DNA of 64,000 nt from Arthrobacter sp. MA-N2 (GCF_000517125.1 NZ_KI912155.1:63707-127706); one strand, 5' to 3'; shown: positions 16,817 to 25,971, numbered from the stretch's first letter. The notes: a model not told the origin generated them from the sequence alone. Numbers and translations are program-made.

Positions 16817-17974
16817 TCAGCGGCGACCGAGGCCCTGGACGCTCCCGACGGCGGCAGCCACGGCTTCCGCGGCGTGCTCCAGTTCCGCGGGGGTCACCGT
16901 GGAATTGAAGCTGAAGCGCACGGCAGTCTGGGCCACCTCGGGCTCGATTCCCAAAGCAAGCAGAACCGGCGACGGGGCATCGGAGCCCGCGGCGCACGCC
17001 GATCCGCTCGAACAGACCACACCAAGCCGCTCAAGCTCCAGCAAGACGGACTCGCCACTTGTACCCGGGAAGCAAAAGGACGCGAGCGAGGGCAAGCGGT
17101 GCGAGGGATCGCCGGTTAGTACGGCACCGGGCACACTTTCAAGGACAGTTCGAATGAAGGTATCCCGCAGCGCCGAGACGCTCGCTCCGAGTCGGGCCTG
17201 TTCGGCATGCGCAAGCGTCAAAGCCGTCGCCAGCGCAACTGCACCCGCCACGTTTTCCGTTCCCGAGCGCCTGCCCCGCTCCTGGCCGCCGCCGTGGATC
17301 AACGGCTCGAGCCGCAGCCTTCCCTTGGCATAGAGCACGCCGCTGCCCTTGGGCGCGCCGAGTTTGTGGCCCGAAATGCTCAGGGCGTCGACTCCCAGTT
17401 CCTTGACACCGATGGGCAGCCAGCCCGCAGCCTGGACGGCGTCCGTGTGGAACGGCACGCCCTGGTCCGCGGCCACCGCCGCAAGCTGCCTTACCGGCTG
17501 AACCGTCCCGATCTCGTTGTTGGCATACATAACGCTGACCAGTGCCGTCGCCGGACCCAGTGCAGCCCGAAGCGCCCCGGGCGTCACCACGCCACGCCGG
17601 TCCACAGGGACCACGTCCACCTCGAACCCATGGACGCGTTGCAGGTAGAGCGCCGATTCCTCGACGGCGGGATGCTCAATGGCGCTGACAACAACGCGAT
17701 TCAGAGCAGGATCCGCCGCACGTCTGGCGAGGGCGATTCCTTTCACCGCCAGATTGTCGGCCTCGGTACCGCCGGAGGTGAAGGTGATCTCCCCCGGCCG
17801 GCAGCCCAGTGCGTTCGCTACCGCAGCGCGGGCCCCGGACAACGCATTCGCAGCCGCTTCTCCGAGGCTGTGATGGCTGGAGGGATTGCCGAACTCCCCC
17901 GTCAGAAACGGCCACATCGCTTCGAGGACTTCCCTGCGGACGGGTGTTGTCGCCGCGGCGTCGAGGAAGATCAT
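16817..17974 (-). CDS. nifS: Cysteine desulfurase of the NAD operon (NifS/IscS-type)
   Basis: PLP-dependent enzyme that takes sulfur from cysteine, here probably to build or repair the [4Fe-4S] cluster of quinolinate synthase NadA. The 385-residue protein has the PLP-Lys region SISGHKLGAPKGSG, the opening IFLDAAATTPVR and the catalytic-Cys loop CSSGSACAAG. Last gene of nrtR-nadA-nadB-nadC-nifS; its start lies 4 nt after the nadC stop. A separate housekeeping SUF desulfurase would be expected elsewhere. The symbol reflects fold class; nadS would also be suitable. Confidence 0.94.
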   Translation of the reverse strand: MIFLDAAATTPVRREVLEAMWPFLTGEFGNPSSHHSLGEAAANALSGARAAVANALGCRPGEITFTSGGTEADNLAVKGIALARRAADPALNRVVVSAIEHPAVEESALYLQRVHGFEVDVVPVDRRGVVTPGALRAALGPATALVSVMYANNEIGTVQPVRQLAAVAADQGVPFHTDAVQAAGWLPIGVKELGVDALSISGHKLGAPKGSGVLYAKGRLRLEPLIHGGGQERGRRSGTENVAGAVALATALTLAHAEQARLGASVSALRDTFIRTVLESVPGAVLTGDPSHRLPSLASFCFPGTSGESVLLELERLGVVCSSGSACAAGSDAPSPVLLALGIEPEVAQTAVRFSFNSTVTPAELEHAAEAVAAAVGSVQGLGRR

Positions 17975-17978
17975 GGCA

Positions 17979-18869
17979 TCAGCCCAGACCCGAGGAGGGC
18001 GTGACGTCCAGCGTCACATCCAAGCCCAGGTCCAGCGCGATAACACTGTGTGTGAGTCCGCCGATCGAAATGACATCAACTCCTGCAGCGGCGATCTCCG
18101 CCACCGTCTTGATATTGACGTTGCCACTCGCTTCGACGACGGCGCGCCCAGCCACTTGCTGCACGCCGGCGCGGAGTTCCTCGAGGGAGAAATTGTCCAG
18201 CATGATGGTGTCTACCCCGGCCGCGAGCACCGGTTCGATCTGCTCGGCCCGGTCAACTTCCACCTCGAAATGCGTGGTGTGGCCCAGTTGGGCTTTGGCG
18301 GCCTTCAGCAGGGCCGTCAGCTTGGCCGAGTCACCTCCGGTCATCACGGCCAAATGGTTGTCCTTGGCAAGAACCGCATCGGACAGGCTGTAGCGGTGGT
18401 TGGCTCCCCCGCCGCAACGTACGGCGTAGCGTTCAAGCACCCGCAGCCCCGGGGTAGTCTTCCGGGTGTCGGTGATGCGGGCCTTGGTGCCGTCGACCAG
18501 CTTCACGAACTCCGCTGTCTTGGTGGCAATGGCGCTCATTCGTTGGGCAAGGTTGAGCCCGACGCGTTCGGCGAGCAACACCGAGCGCGCCCGGCCGCTG
18601 ACCCGCGCGAGGTGCGCTCCGGCGTCGAACGCTTCTCCGTCCGCCAGCAGCAAATCCACTTCGGTGTCCGGATCGATGAGCAGCATGGCGTCGCGAAACA
18701 CCGTTCCGCCGCTGAAGACGCCGGGCACCCGGGCATTGAGAACGGCAGTTGCCCGGGCTTCGGCGGGGATGAGCAATTGTGAGGTGATGTCCCCGCTCGG
18801 CGCGTCCTCCGCGAAAGCACGCTCCAGAATGTCCCGGACAGGTGCTGCGGGGAGGGTCAGGCTAGTCAT
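17979..18869 (-). CDS. nadC: Nicotinate-nucleotide pyrophosphorylase (carboxylating)
   Basis: Converts quinolinate and PRPP to nicotinate mononucleotide, third step of de novo NAD synthesis. The 296-residue protein contains AEDAPSGDITSQ, ITDTRKTTPGLRVLE, RCGGGANHRYSLSD and the barrel end VDVISIGGLTHS, all standard for NadC. The start is the ATG at 18869, which overlaps the end of nadB by 8 nt; a longer frame exists but adds non-homologous residues inside nadB. Confidence 0.97.
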   Translation of the reverse strand: MTSLTLPAAPVRDILERAFAEDAPSGDITSQLLIPAEARATAVLNARVPGVFSGGTVFRDAMLLIDPDTEVDLLLADGEAFDAGAHLARVSGRARSVLLAERVGLNLAQRMSAIATKTAEFVKLVDGTKARITDTRKTTPGLRVLERYAVRCGGGANHRYSLSDAVLAKDNHLAVMTGGDSAKLTALLKAAKAQLGHTTHFEVEVDRAEQIEPVLAAGVDTIMLDNFSLEELRAGVQQVAGRAVVEASGNVNIKTVAEIAAAGVDVISIGGLTHSVIALDLGLDVTLDVTPSSGLG

Positions 18870-20535
18870 TGACGAGGCTCGCTTTCCGGCGGATCGTGTA
18901 TCTTCGAACAATTGCTTCGCGTGGGGTTTCGACGGCGTCGCTCCGGTAATGCGCCCCCAGCGACTCCCGCCGCGCTCCCGCCGCCTGCACCAACAGCTGC
19001 GCGGCCAGAAGCAAATTAGCGTCCTCATGCTCGCGCGGATCCACAGAATCCGGCACGTTCCGGGGAAGCACGACGTCGGCCCAGGCGTTGAGTGCCTCAG
19101 CCGCCTCCCGGAGCAGCCCCCCGGTCCGGAGAACCCCGGCCTTGGCAGTCATCAGCCGACGAAGGGCGGGACGGCTGAAGGGCTCGGGGACAAGCTCAGG
19201 CTGCCAAGCGAGTGCCTCGGCCGACGCCGTGGGATCTGGCGAGTCGGTCAACCCACCATTCGACGGCAACTCGCCCAGAAAACCCTCGACTGCCCGGCGC
19301 CCGAACACAAGTCCTTCAAGCAGGGAGTTGCTGGCCAAGCGGTTGGCGCCCTGGACTCCGGTGCAGGCGACTTCGCCGGCGGCAAGCAGCCCGGGCACGG
19401 AGGTGCGGCCGTGCAGATCGGTGACCACGCCGCCCATCCAGTAATGCGCGGCCGGTGCCACCGGAACGGGCTCGCGTGTCCAGTCGACGCCGGCGTCACG
19501 GGTCCTGGCGCTGATCGTGGGGAAGCGCTTCTCGAGGAATCCCTCCCCCTTGTTCGCTTCGACGACCCGGGCGTCAAGGAAGACGTGCCCGTTGGGATCG
19601 CCCAGTGAAGCCAGGTGGAGCGCGATGCTGCGGGAGACGACGTCGCGCGGGGCAAGTTCCGCGTCCGGGTGGTAGTCGGGCATGAATCGCCGGCCGTTGG
19701 CGTCCACCAGAACGGCGCCTTCACCGCGGACCGCTTCGGAAATGAGGAGCGGATCTGCGCCGGTGTGGTCCCGGCCCCGGGCAGCAGACAACACCATGCT
19801 CGTCGGGTGGAACTGGAAGAACTCGAGGTCTGCGAGCTCCGCTCCAGCGCGCCACGCAAGCGCGAGGCCGTCAGCCGTCGCTACCGAAGGGTTGGTGGTC
19901 TGGGCGAACAGCTGCCCTGCCCCGCCCGTGGCAAGAAGCACGGCATCGCCGTAGACGCTTTCGGCACGTCCGTTCCGCAGGAAGTCAACACCCGTCACGC
20001 GTCCCTCGGACTGGATCAGGGAAGCGGCCTGCGCATGTCCCAGCACCTGGATCGTCCCCGCTTCCTGTGCGTCGAGGACCGCGAGGATAAGCGCCTTGGC
20101 GACCTCCGCGCCAGTGGCGTCTCCACCGGCGTGCAGGATCCTGGGGGCGGAGTGGGCGGCTTCGAGCCCCAAGGCGGGCTCGCCGTCGTCGTCCGCGTCA
20201 AAACGGACACCGAAACGCTCCAGCCCCAAGATATCCAGGCGCGCTTCGGTGCACAGCACCCGCACGGCTTCCTCATCGCAATGGCCCGCCCCGGCTTTGA
20301 GTGTGTCCGCAATGTGCGAAGCGACCGTGTCGCCGGGTGCGGGTTCCTCCAGTACTGCCGAAATCCCGCCCTGTGCGAAGAACGTGTTGCTGTCAGCCAG
20401 CGCGCCCTTGCTGAGCAGGACAACATCCGCACCGGCCTCGGCGGCGAGCAGCGCGGAATAGAGTCCGGCGATACCGCTCCCGACGACGACGAGTCGCCGC
20501 CGCGCCGAAGCGCCCGGGAAGCGTTCTGCAGTCAT
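18862..20535 (-). CDS. nadB: L-aspartate oxidase
   Basis: FAD enzyme that makes iminoaspartate, first step of de novo NAD synthesis. The 557-residue protein has the FAD fold near residue 14 (VVVGSGIAGLYSALLAAEAG), the family segments FFAQGGISAV, FHPTSM, SEAVRGEGAVLVD and the C-terminal helical domain with FSRPALRRLMT. Lies 36 nt after nadA and overlaps nadC by 8 nt, so it is translated from the same message. Confidence 0.97.
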   Translation of the reverse strand: MTAERFPGASARRRLVVVGSGIAGLYSALLAAEAGADVVLLSKGALADSNTFFAQGGISAVLEEPAPGDTVASHIADTLKAGAGHCDEEAVRVLCTEARLDILGLERFGVRFDADDDGEPALGLEAAHSAPRILHAGGDATGAEVAKALILAVLDAQEAGTIQVLGHAQAASLIQSEGRVTGVDFLRNGRAESVYGDAVLLATGGAGQLFAQTTNPSVATADGLALAWRAGAELADLEFFQFHPTSMVLSAARGRDHTGADPLLISEAVRGEGAVLVDANGRRFMPDYHPDAELAPRDVVSRSIALHLASLGDPNGHVFLDARVVEANKGEGFLEKRFPTISARTRDAGVDWTREPVPVAPAAHYWMGGVVTDLHGRTSVPGLLAAGEVACTGVQGANRLASNSLLEGLVFGRRAVEGFLGELPSNGGLTDSPDPTASAEALAWQPELVPEPFSRPALRRLMTAKAGVLRTGGLLREAAEALNAWADVVLPRNVPDSVDPREHEDANLLLAAQLLVQAAGARRESLGAHYRSDAVETPREAIVRRYTIRRKASLVND

Positions 20536-20571
20536 GTCAGCCTCAATTCGACTGGTTGATGGGGGTATGGC

Positions 20572-21879
20572 CTAGAGCGGGCGTGCGGCCAGCATCCGTT
20601 CGAGGGCGATCTTGGCATTGTCCTTGACCGAGTCGTCCACCGTGATCCGGTTGACCACACGGCCTTCCACCAGTTCCTCAAGAACCCAGGCAAGGTAGCC
20701 GGGGTGGATGCGGTACATCGTGGAGCAAGGGCAGATCACCGGGTCCAGGCAGAAGATAGTGTGCTGCGGGTTTTCCGCGGCAAGCCTGTTCACCATGTTG
20801 ATCTCGGTGCCGATCGCAAAAGTGGTGGGCTCAGTAGCAGCGGCGATGGCCTTCTTGATGAAGTCTGTGGAACCTGCGCCGTCCGCGGCATCAACAACTT
20901 CCATGGGGCATTCGGGGTGCACAATGACGTTCACGCCCGGGAAGTCAGCACGGGCTTTCTCGATCTGGCCCACGTTGAAGCGCTTGTGGACCGAGCAGAA
21001 GCCGTGCCAAAGGATGACGCGGGAATCCTGCAGGGTCTGCTCGTCATTACCGCCGAGCTCCTTGCGGGGATTCCACATGGGCATTTGTTCCAGCGGCACG
21101 CCGAGGGCCTTGGCTGTGTTGCGGCCCAAGTGTTGATCCGGGAAGAAGAGCACACGCTGGCCACGTTCGAAGGCCCATTCGAGCACCGTCTTGGCGTTGG
21201 AGGACGTGCAGACAATGCCGCCGTTGCGGCCACAGAAGGCCTTCAATGCCGCCGATGAGTTCATGTAGGTCACCGGGATGACCTGCGCCCGGCCTTCGGA
21301 ATCAGGGGCGCTGCCGAAGAGCTCTTCGAGCTGCTCCCAGCATTCCTCGACCGAGTCCTCGTCCGCCATGTCCGCCATGGAGCAGCCTGCGGCCAGGTTC
21401 GGCAGGATCACGGCCTGGCCTTCGCTGGACAGGATATCCGCGGTTTCAGCCATGAAGTGCACACCGCAGAAGATGATGGCCTCGGCGTCGGGCTTGGTCA
21501 GGGCCGCGTTGGCCAGCTGGAAGGAGTCCCCCACGAAATCCGCGTACTGGATCACTTCGTCGCGCTGGTAGAAGTGTCCCAGGATGACGGCCCGGTCCCC
21601 CAGTGTCTCTTTGGCGGCGCGGATGCGGGCGTCGAGCTCGGCGTCGCTGGCCACCTTGTACTCTTCAGGCAATTGGCCTTGGCGGGGCGTGGCCTTGGGA
21701 GCGGCGTCGGAGCTTGAGGCGCCGGGCCCGTACGCGGGGACGCCGGCGAGGTCCTCAGCGAGGTCGTACTCCCACGGCCCCTTGGCCAGAGCGGGGCTAC
21801 ACGTTGAGCCGGCCGCGGAACGGCCGCTCTCGGCTTCTTCCCGCGTGATCAGCTGGATAGCTGTGTTGACGCTGCTCAT
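20572..21879 (-). CDS. nadA: Quinolinate synthase A
   Basis: Condenses iminoaspartate and dihydroxyacetone phosphate to quinolinate with a [4Fe-4S] cluster. The 435-residue protein contains ILGHFYQRDEVIQYADFVGD, CGVHFMAETADIL, the VHPECPMEVVDAAD region and the late CPCSTMYRIHP with Cys residues, which include the three cluster ligands. An N-terminal extension of ~70 residues with low complexity precedes the core, as in other actinobacterial NadA. Start ATG overlaps the nrtR stop by 4 nt (ATGA). Confidence 0.97.
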   Translation of the reverse strand: MSSVNTAIQLITREEAESGRSAAGSTCSPALAKGPWEYDLAEDLAGVPAYGPGASSSDAAPKATPRQGQLPEEYKVASDAELDARIRAAKETLGDRAVILGHFYQRDEVIQYADFVGDSFQLANAALTKPDAEAIIFCGVHFMAETADILSSEGQAVILPNLAAGCSMADMADEDSVEECWEQLEELFGSAPDSEGRAQVIPVTYMNSSAALKAFCGRNGGIVCTSSNAKTVLEWAFERGQRVLFFPDQHLGRNTAKALGVPLEQMPMWNPRKELGGNDEQTLQDSRVILWHGFCSVHKRFNVGQIEKARADFPGVNVIVHPECPMEVVDAADGAGSTDFIKKAIAAATEPTTFAIGTEINMVNRLAAENPQHTIFCLDPVICPCSTMYRIHPGYLAWVLEELVEGRVVNRITVDDSVKDNAKIALERMLAARPL

Positions 21880-22595
21880 GGTGTACTCCTGTTGTCTGGC
21901 CCGAGTCCGGGCGTGCCGGTGAAGCGGTAGAGGCGGGGCGGGCGGTGTTTTCCGCCCTGGAGGTATTCACCGGTCTCTTCGATCTCCGGCGTTCCCTTGA
22001 TTTGCCGGCGGAAATTCGCCGGATCCAATTGGCGGTCCAGGACAGCCTCGTAGACTTCGCGGACCTGTGCCAGGGTGAAGAACTCACCCAGCAAGTGATA
22101 GGCGATGGACCCGTAGGCCATCTTGTTGCGCAGCCGCCACAGGGCGTAGTCCACTATCGCATTGTGATCGAAGGCCAGCTCCGCAAGCCTGTCGGCGCGG
22201 AACCAGCGGACATTCTCGGATTCGTCCGCCAGTGCGGCTTCCGTGGGCTGGACCAAGGCCCAGTAGACAATCGAGACGACCCGTTGGGCAGGCGAGCGGT
22301 GCAGGCCGCCGAAGGCGTAGAGCTGTTCGAGGTATTGAGGCGCTAGCCCTGTTGTCTCACGCAGGTTCCGGGACGCGGCATCCTGAAGGGACTCGTCATG
22401 CTGCAGCGGCCCACCGGGGAGCGCCCACATTCCCTTGAACGGTTCGCGGATACGCCGCACCAGCGGCAGCCACAGCGTCGGGCGCCCGGAGCGTTCACTC
22501 GGGCGGAGCGCGAAAATCACCGTGGAAATAGCCAACGACGGCGGTGCGAGCCTGCGCTCTGCGACGTTCGCGGAGTTGGCGTACACGGTGTTCAC
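21876..22595 (-). CDS. nrtR: NrtR-type Nudix-related repressor of NAD metabolism
   Basis: A 239-residue protein with an N-terminal Nudix fold and a C-terminal winged helix (EFFTLAQVREVYEAVLDRQL, then DPANFRRQIKG), the arrangement of NrtR. The Nudix box reads GGPLQHDESLQDAASRNLRE and then TTG: the REx2E catalytic acidic residues are replaced, consistent with an ADP-ribose sensor that does not hydrolyse. First gene of the NAD operon, with a 29-bp palindrome 30 bp upstream. The GTG at 22595 is the assumed start. By family knowledge it represses nad genes when NAD turnover products are low; ligand here is inferred. Confidence 0.9.
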   Translation of the reverse strand: MNTVYANSANVAERRLAPPSLAISTVIFALRPSERSGRPTLWLPLVRRIREPFKGMWALPGGPLQHDESLQDAASRNLRETTGLAPQYLEQLYAFGGLHRSPAQRVVSIVYWALVQPTEAALADESENVRWFRADRLAELAFDHNAIVDYALWRLRNKMAYGSIAYHLLGEFFTLAQVREVYEAVLDRQLDPANFRRQIKGTPEIEETGEYLQGGKHRPPRLYRFTGTPGLGPDNRSTP

Positions 22596-22624
22596 CCCGC
22601 TTCTTTGCCGTTGGAACTGGAAAA

Positions 22625-22653
22625 TTAGTTATAGTCAATATGACTAGAACTAA
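22625..22653. promoter_or_regulatory. NrtR operator
   Basis: Near-perfect 29-bp palindrome: half-sites TTAGTTnTAGTCA at 22625-22637 and the complement at 22641-22653 around ATA, with a single mismatched pair. Read on the minus strand it overlaps a -10-like TATAAC box. It lies upstream of nrtR-nadABC-nifS, so binding would block that operon. Assignment to NrtR rests on position and on the repressor gene being next to it. Confidence 0.8.
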
Positions 22654-22687
22654 TGGTACGACTGTCAACGGACGGTGTCCAAATGTT

Positions 22688-23167
22688 TCAGCTCACATCC
22701 TCCTTGGCCGCAGCTTCCAGCAAAGGCAAGGTGCGGCCTTGGAAGTGGGTATTCAGCACGATCACCGACGAGGAGCGGAGCACCGTCTTGGTGGCGATGA
22801 GCTTGTCCAGCACGCGCTGCAAGTCCGAGTTCGATTTGCCCACCACCCGCACCATCAGATCCGAACTGCCGGAAACGGTGTGGACCTCAATCAATTCGGG
22901 GATGGCGGCCAGGGCTTCGACGACGGCGTCGTGCCCCAGGTCCTGATTGATGGTCAGTGAGCAGAAGGCCACCACCGGATACCCAAAACCGGCAGGGTCA
23001 GGCTGCGGAACCCAAGGAGCCACGACTCCGCGTTCGGCCATCCGGTCAAGCCTGGACTGGACCGTAGCGCGGGCGACCTTCAAGACGCGGGATGCCTCAA
23101 GGACGGAGGCTCGCGGAGAGTCCGTGAAGAAACGAACAATCTTGGCATCCAGCTCGTCAACAGCCAC
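22688..23167 (-). CDS. Lrp/AsnC-family transcriptional regulator
   Basis: A 159-residue protein: N-terminal winged helix (DELDAKIVRFFTDSPRASV, VLKVARATVQSRLDRMAERG) and a C-terminal RAM ligand-binding domain (VHTVSGSSDLMVRVVG). GTG start at 23167 preceded by AGGAAAAACTG. Divergent from the amino acid permease and, past it, the keto acid dehydrogenase operon, so the likely signal is an amino acid and the likely targets are these genes (BkdR-like role). The target assignment is inference from position. Confidence 0.9.
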   Translation of the reverse strand: MAVDELDAKIVRFFTDSPRASVLEASRVLKVARATVQSRLDRMAERGVVAPWVPQPDPAGFGYPVVAFCSLTINQDLGHDAVVEALAAIPELIEVHTVSGSSDLMVRVVGKSNSDLQRVLDKLIATKTVLRSSSVIVLNTHFQGRTLPLLEAAAKEDVS

Positions 23168-23343
23168 CAGTTTTTCCTACTTCCACCCATGAGCTGAACA
23201 TATTGGCACTTGATTCCCACATGCTGCACCAAGTTGTAAGCATTCTCTCATGGGTGTTTTTCGCCACTTTCCTTCGGAAGCGGTAAATTCGATAAGTCCC
23301 ATGAGGACCCGCCGAGAAACCATCCACAAGAAGGCAAACACGA

Positions 23344-24726
23344 ATGACAACGAAGTCCACCGCTGTTCGACCAACCATTCCTTCGCATGGCCTCGGCCAC
23401 GCAATGAAGCCGCGCCAGCTCACTATGATGGGCCTGGGCAGTGCCATCGGCGCAGGTCTCTTCCTCGGCTCGGGCGCAGGGATCCATGCGGCCGGCCCGG
23501 CCGTGCTCATCTCCTATCTAGCGGCGGGCACCCTGATCATCCTGGTGATGTGGGCCCTGGGCGAGATGGCGGCGGCCAACCCCAATAGCGGCGCTTTCTC
23601 TGTGTACGCGGAAAAGGCCATGGGCAAGACGGCCGGGTCAACCGTCGGCTGGCTTTGGTGGCTGCAGCTGGTAGTCGTCATTGCCGCGGAGGCACTCGGC
23701 GCGGCCGGGCTGCTGTTCTCTGTCTGGCCAGTCGTTCCGGTGTGGGCGCTCGCCTTGGTCTTCATGGTGGCGTTCACCGCGATCAACCTCGCCGGGGTAC
23801 GCAACTTCGGCGAGTTCGAGTTCTGGTTCGCCATCCTGAAGGTCGCGGCCATAGTCGCTTTCCTGGTTATCGGTGCGGCTTTGCTGTTTGGTTGGCTGCC
23901 GGGACTGACCTCCCCCGGCCTCGGAAACCTCACGAGCAACTTCGCCCCGTCTGGTTGGTCTGGAATTGCCACGGCACTCTTCGTGGTGATTTTCGCCTTC
24001 GGGGGGACGGAAATAGTGAGCGTGGCGGCGGCGGAGACGCAGGATCCGGTACGAAGCGTGGGCAAAGCCATCCGTACGGTGGTGTGGCGCATCCTGGTCT
24101 TCTACATCGGCTCGGTCTTTGTTATTGCAGCCGTCCTGCCCTCCGACTCAGAGGCATTGAAGTCGCCGTTCGCCGGTGTCCTGAACCTTGCCGGCATCCC
24201 GGGAGCTGGCACAGCCATCACGCTTGTTGCCGTTGTGGCCCTGCTCTCGGCGCTCAACGCGAACCTCTACGGCGCCTCTCGCATGGTCTTCTCCTTGTCT
24301 GAACGCGGCGAGGCACCGGCTTTCCTGTCGCGGCTTCGCGGCGCTCGGGTGCCCATGGCCGCCGTCGGGGTTTCCGTTGCATTCGGCTTCATCGCCACGA
24401 TCCTGGAACTGCTGTTCCCCGACCACGTACTCCCGGCCTTGCTCAACCTTGTGGGCTCCACCTGCCTCGTGGTCTGGGGCACCGCACTCGTGTCCCAGTT
24501 CATCCTCCGCCGCCGCGCCGACCGCGAAGGAACGGAGTTGCCCCTCCGCATGAAGGGCTTCCCCTTCCTCACCCTCTTCGGATTGGCGTTGCTTGCGGTC
24601 ATCTTCGTGGTGGGCTTCTCAAATGCCGAGAGCGCCGGTCAGTTGATCGGTACGTTCCTACTCGTCGCCGGTATCGCTATCGCCTGCCGGATCAAGGCCA
24701 AAGCCAAAGCTGCACGAAGCGCTTGA
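23344..24726 (+). CDS. APC-superfamily amino acid permease
   Basis: Cation-coupled amino acid importer of 460 residues with about 12 membrane segments. The N-terminal signature TMMGLGSAIGAGLFLGSG is the substrate-binding TM1 of the GABA/proline/aromatic permease group, and FVVIFAFGGTEIVSVAAAE is TM6. The ATG at 23344 follows GAAGGCAAACACGA. 176 bp separate it from the divergent Lrp gene. Downstream lies palindromic repeat P1 copy 2 and then the dehydrogenase operon, so it may end its own transcript there. Branched-chain or aromatic amino acids are the likely substrates. Confidence 0.92.
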   Translation: MTTKSTAVRPTIPSHGLGHAMKPRQLTMMGLGSAIGAGLFLGSGAGIHAAGPAVLISYLAAGTLIILVMWALGEMAAANPNSGAFSVYAEKAMGKTAGSTVGWLWWLQLVVVIAAEALGAAGLLFSVWPVVPVWALALVFMVAFTAINLAGVRNFGEFEFWFAILKVAAIVAFLVIGAALLFGWLPGLTSPGLGNLTSNFAPSGWSGIATALFVVIFAFGGTEIVSVAAAETQDPVRSVGKAIRTVVWRILVFYIGSVFVIAAVLPSDSEALKSPFAGVLNLAGIPGAGTAITLVAVVALLSALNANLYGASRMVFSLSERGEAPAFLSRLRGARVPMAAVGVSVAFGFIATILELLFPDHVLPALLNLVGSTCLVVWGTALVSQFILRRRADREGTELPLRMKGFPFLTLFGLALLAVIFVVGFSNAESAGQLIGTFLLVAGIAIACRIKAKAKAARSA

Positions 24727-24741
24727 TCCGCCCAGCTCTCT

Positions 24742-24817
24742 GCCCACCCAACTAACTCGCATTTAACGTCGTTTTGAGCCCTCATAACGACAATAAATGT
24801 CAGTCAGTTGGGTGGGC
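24742..24817. repeat. Palindromic repeat family P1, copy 2
   Basis: Two 37-nt arms (24742-24778 and 24781-24817) around a CC centre, matching at 31 of 37 positions. It shares the outer CCCAACT, the ACTCGCA core and inner GTCGTTnTGAG with copy 1 at 16741-16806. Arms have drifted independently, yet several changes keep pairing. Confidence 0.85.
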
Positions 24818-24897
24818 GGAAGGGTGCACAAACTGTCACGCCTTCCCTCCGGATAGCTGACAGTTCTTGGCAGTTTGACTAGGCGTAAATAGGCGGA

Positions 24898-24926
24898 TTG
24901 CCCATTGTCCGGACGGTGACTACGGT
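24898..24926 (+). promoter_or_regulatory. Promoter of the keto acid dehydrogenase operon
   Basis: TTGCCC at 24898-24903 and TACGGT at 24921-24926 are separated by exactly 17 bp. The -10 lies 7 nt before the ATG at 24934, so the transcript would begin at or next to the start codon. Confidence 0.6.
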
Positions 24927-24933
24927 CACGTCC

Positions 24934-25971
24934 ATGGACTCAATTCTTCCCGCTGTGGCCACAACCGACACTGAGCCCCTCGGCCCTGGACAGCTCAGGG
25001 AGCTTTACTCCCTGATGGCTGCCGTTCGATACCTGGATACCTCTGCCGTCGCGTGGCAGCGCCAGGGAATCATCCCCGGCTATGCTCCGGAACTCGGCCA
25101 GGAAGCAGCCCAGGTCGGGAGCGCCTACGCCCTCGACACGGCCCGCGACTTCGCCTTTCCGACGTACCGTGAAATGGGCGTCGCGAGGGCCATGGGCGTG
25201 GACATGGTGGCGTACATGTCCACCCACAAGGCAACGTGGCACGGCGGCATGTACAATCCCCTGGCAAGCCGCCTCGCGCCCATCCAGGCCGTGGTTGCAG
25301 GTTCGGTGCTCCATGCCGTCGGCTGGGCCCACGGCCAAACCCTGAGCGGCGAGCAAGGCGTGGCCCTCAGCTACTTCGGCGACGGCGCCTCCTCGCAAGG
25401 CGACGTCCATGAAGCCATGAATTTTGCCGCCGTCATGAAAGCGCCGGTCGTCTTCTTCATCCAGAACAACGGCTGGGCGATTTCCGTGCCCACCGAGCGG
25501 CAAGTGGCCGGCGGCTCGGTCGCTGCCCGGGCCGCCGGCTACGACATCCCGGGCATTCAGGTGGACGGCAACGATGTGGTCGCCGTGTATGAAGCCACCC
25601 GCAATGCCTTCGCCCATTGCCGCCAAGGAAACGGCCCCGTGGTGGTCGAAGCGATGACCTACCGCCGCGGGCCGCATTCGACCGCCGACGATCCGGGCCG
25701 GTACCGGAGCCTCGACAACGAGCGCATCGACGCCGGTGTGGACCCACTGGAACGCCTCCGCGAGCGATTGCTGGCCGAAGGCGTAGCCGACGAGGCCTTC
25801 TTCGCCGCCGCCCACGAGGCCGCGCGGGCAGAAGAGGAAGCAATCCGCACCGGAATTGAAGCCCTCGGCCCCCGGCCCGGCAACGAAATGTTCGATTTCG
25901 TCTTCCAGGAAACCACCCCCGCCCTTGAAAATCAGGCCACCCGTTGGCGCGAGGAGTCCGAACATGTCTGA
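24934..25971 (+). CDS. bkdA: 2-oxo acid dehydrogenase E1 component, alpha subunit
   Basis: Thiamine-diphosphate subunit that decarboxylates a 2-keto acid (branched-chain keto acid, pyruvate or acetoin-type). The ThDP motif starts at SYFGDGASSQGD and ends at FFIQNNGWAIS. The phosphorylation-loop equivalent is RRGPHSTADDPGRYR. 345 residues from the ATG at 24934. That start is chosen from the promoter spacing; the frame is open upstream to a TTG at 24898, but that codon is part of the -35 box. Overlaps E1 beta by 8 nt. bkd is the probable class; aco is an alternative because of the downstream genes. Confidence 0.9.
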   Translation: MDSILPAVATTDTEPLGPGQLRELYSLMAAVRYLDTSAVAWQRQGIIPGYAPELGQEAAQVGSAYALDTARDFAFPTYREMGVARAMGVDMVAYMSTHKATWHGGMYNPLASRLAPIQAVVAGSVLHAVGWAHGQTLSGEQGVALSYFGDGASSQGDVHEAMNFAAVMKAPVVFFIQNNGWAISVPTERQVAGGSVAARAAGYDIPGIQVDGNDVVAVYEATRNAFAHCRQGNGPVVVEAMTYRRGPHSTADDPGRYRSLDNERIDAGVDPLERLRERLLAEGVADEAFFAAAHEAARAEEEAIRTGIEALGPRPGNEMFDFVFQETTPALENQATRWREESEHV

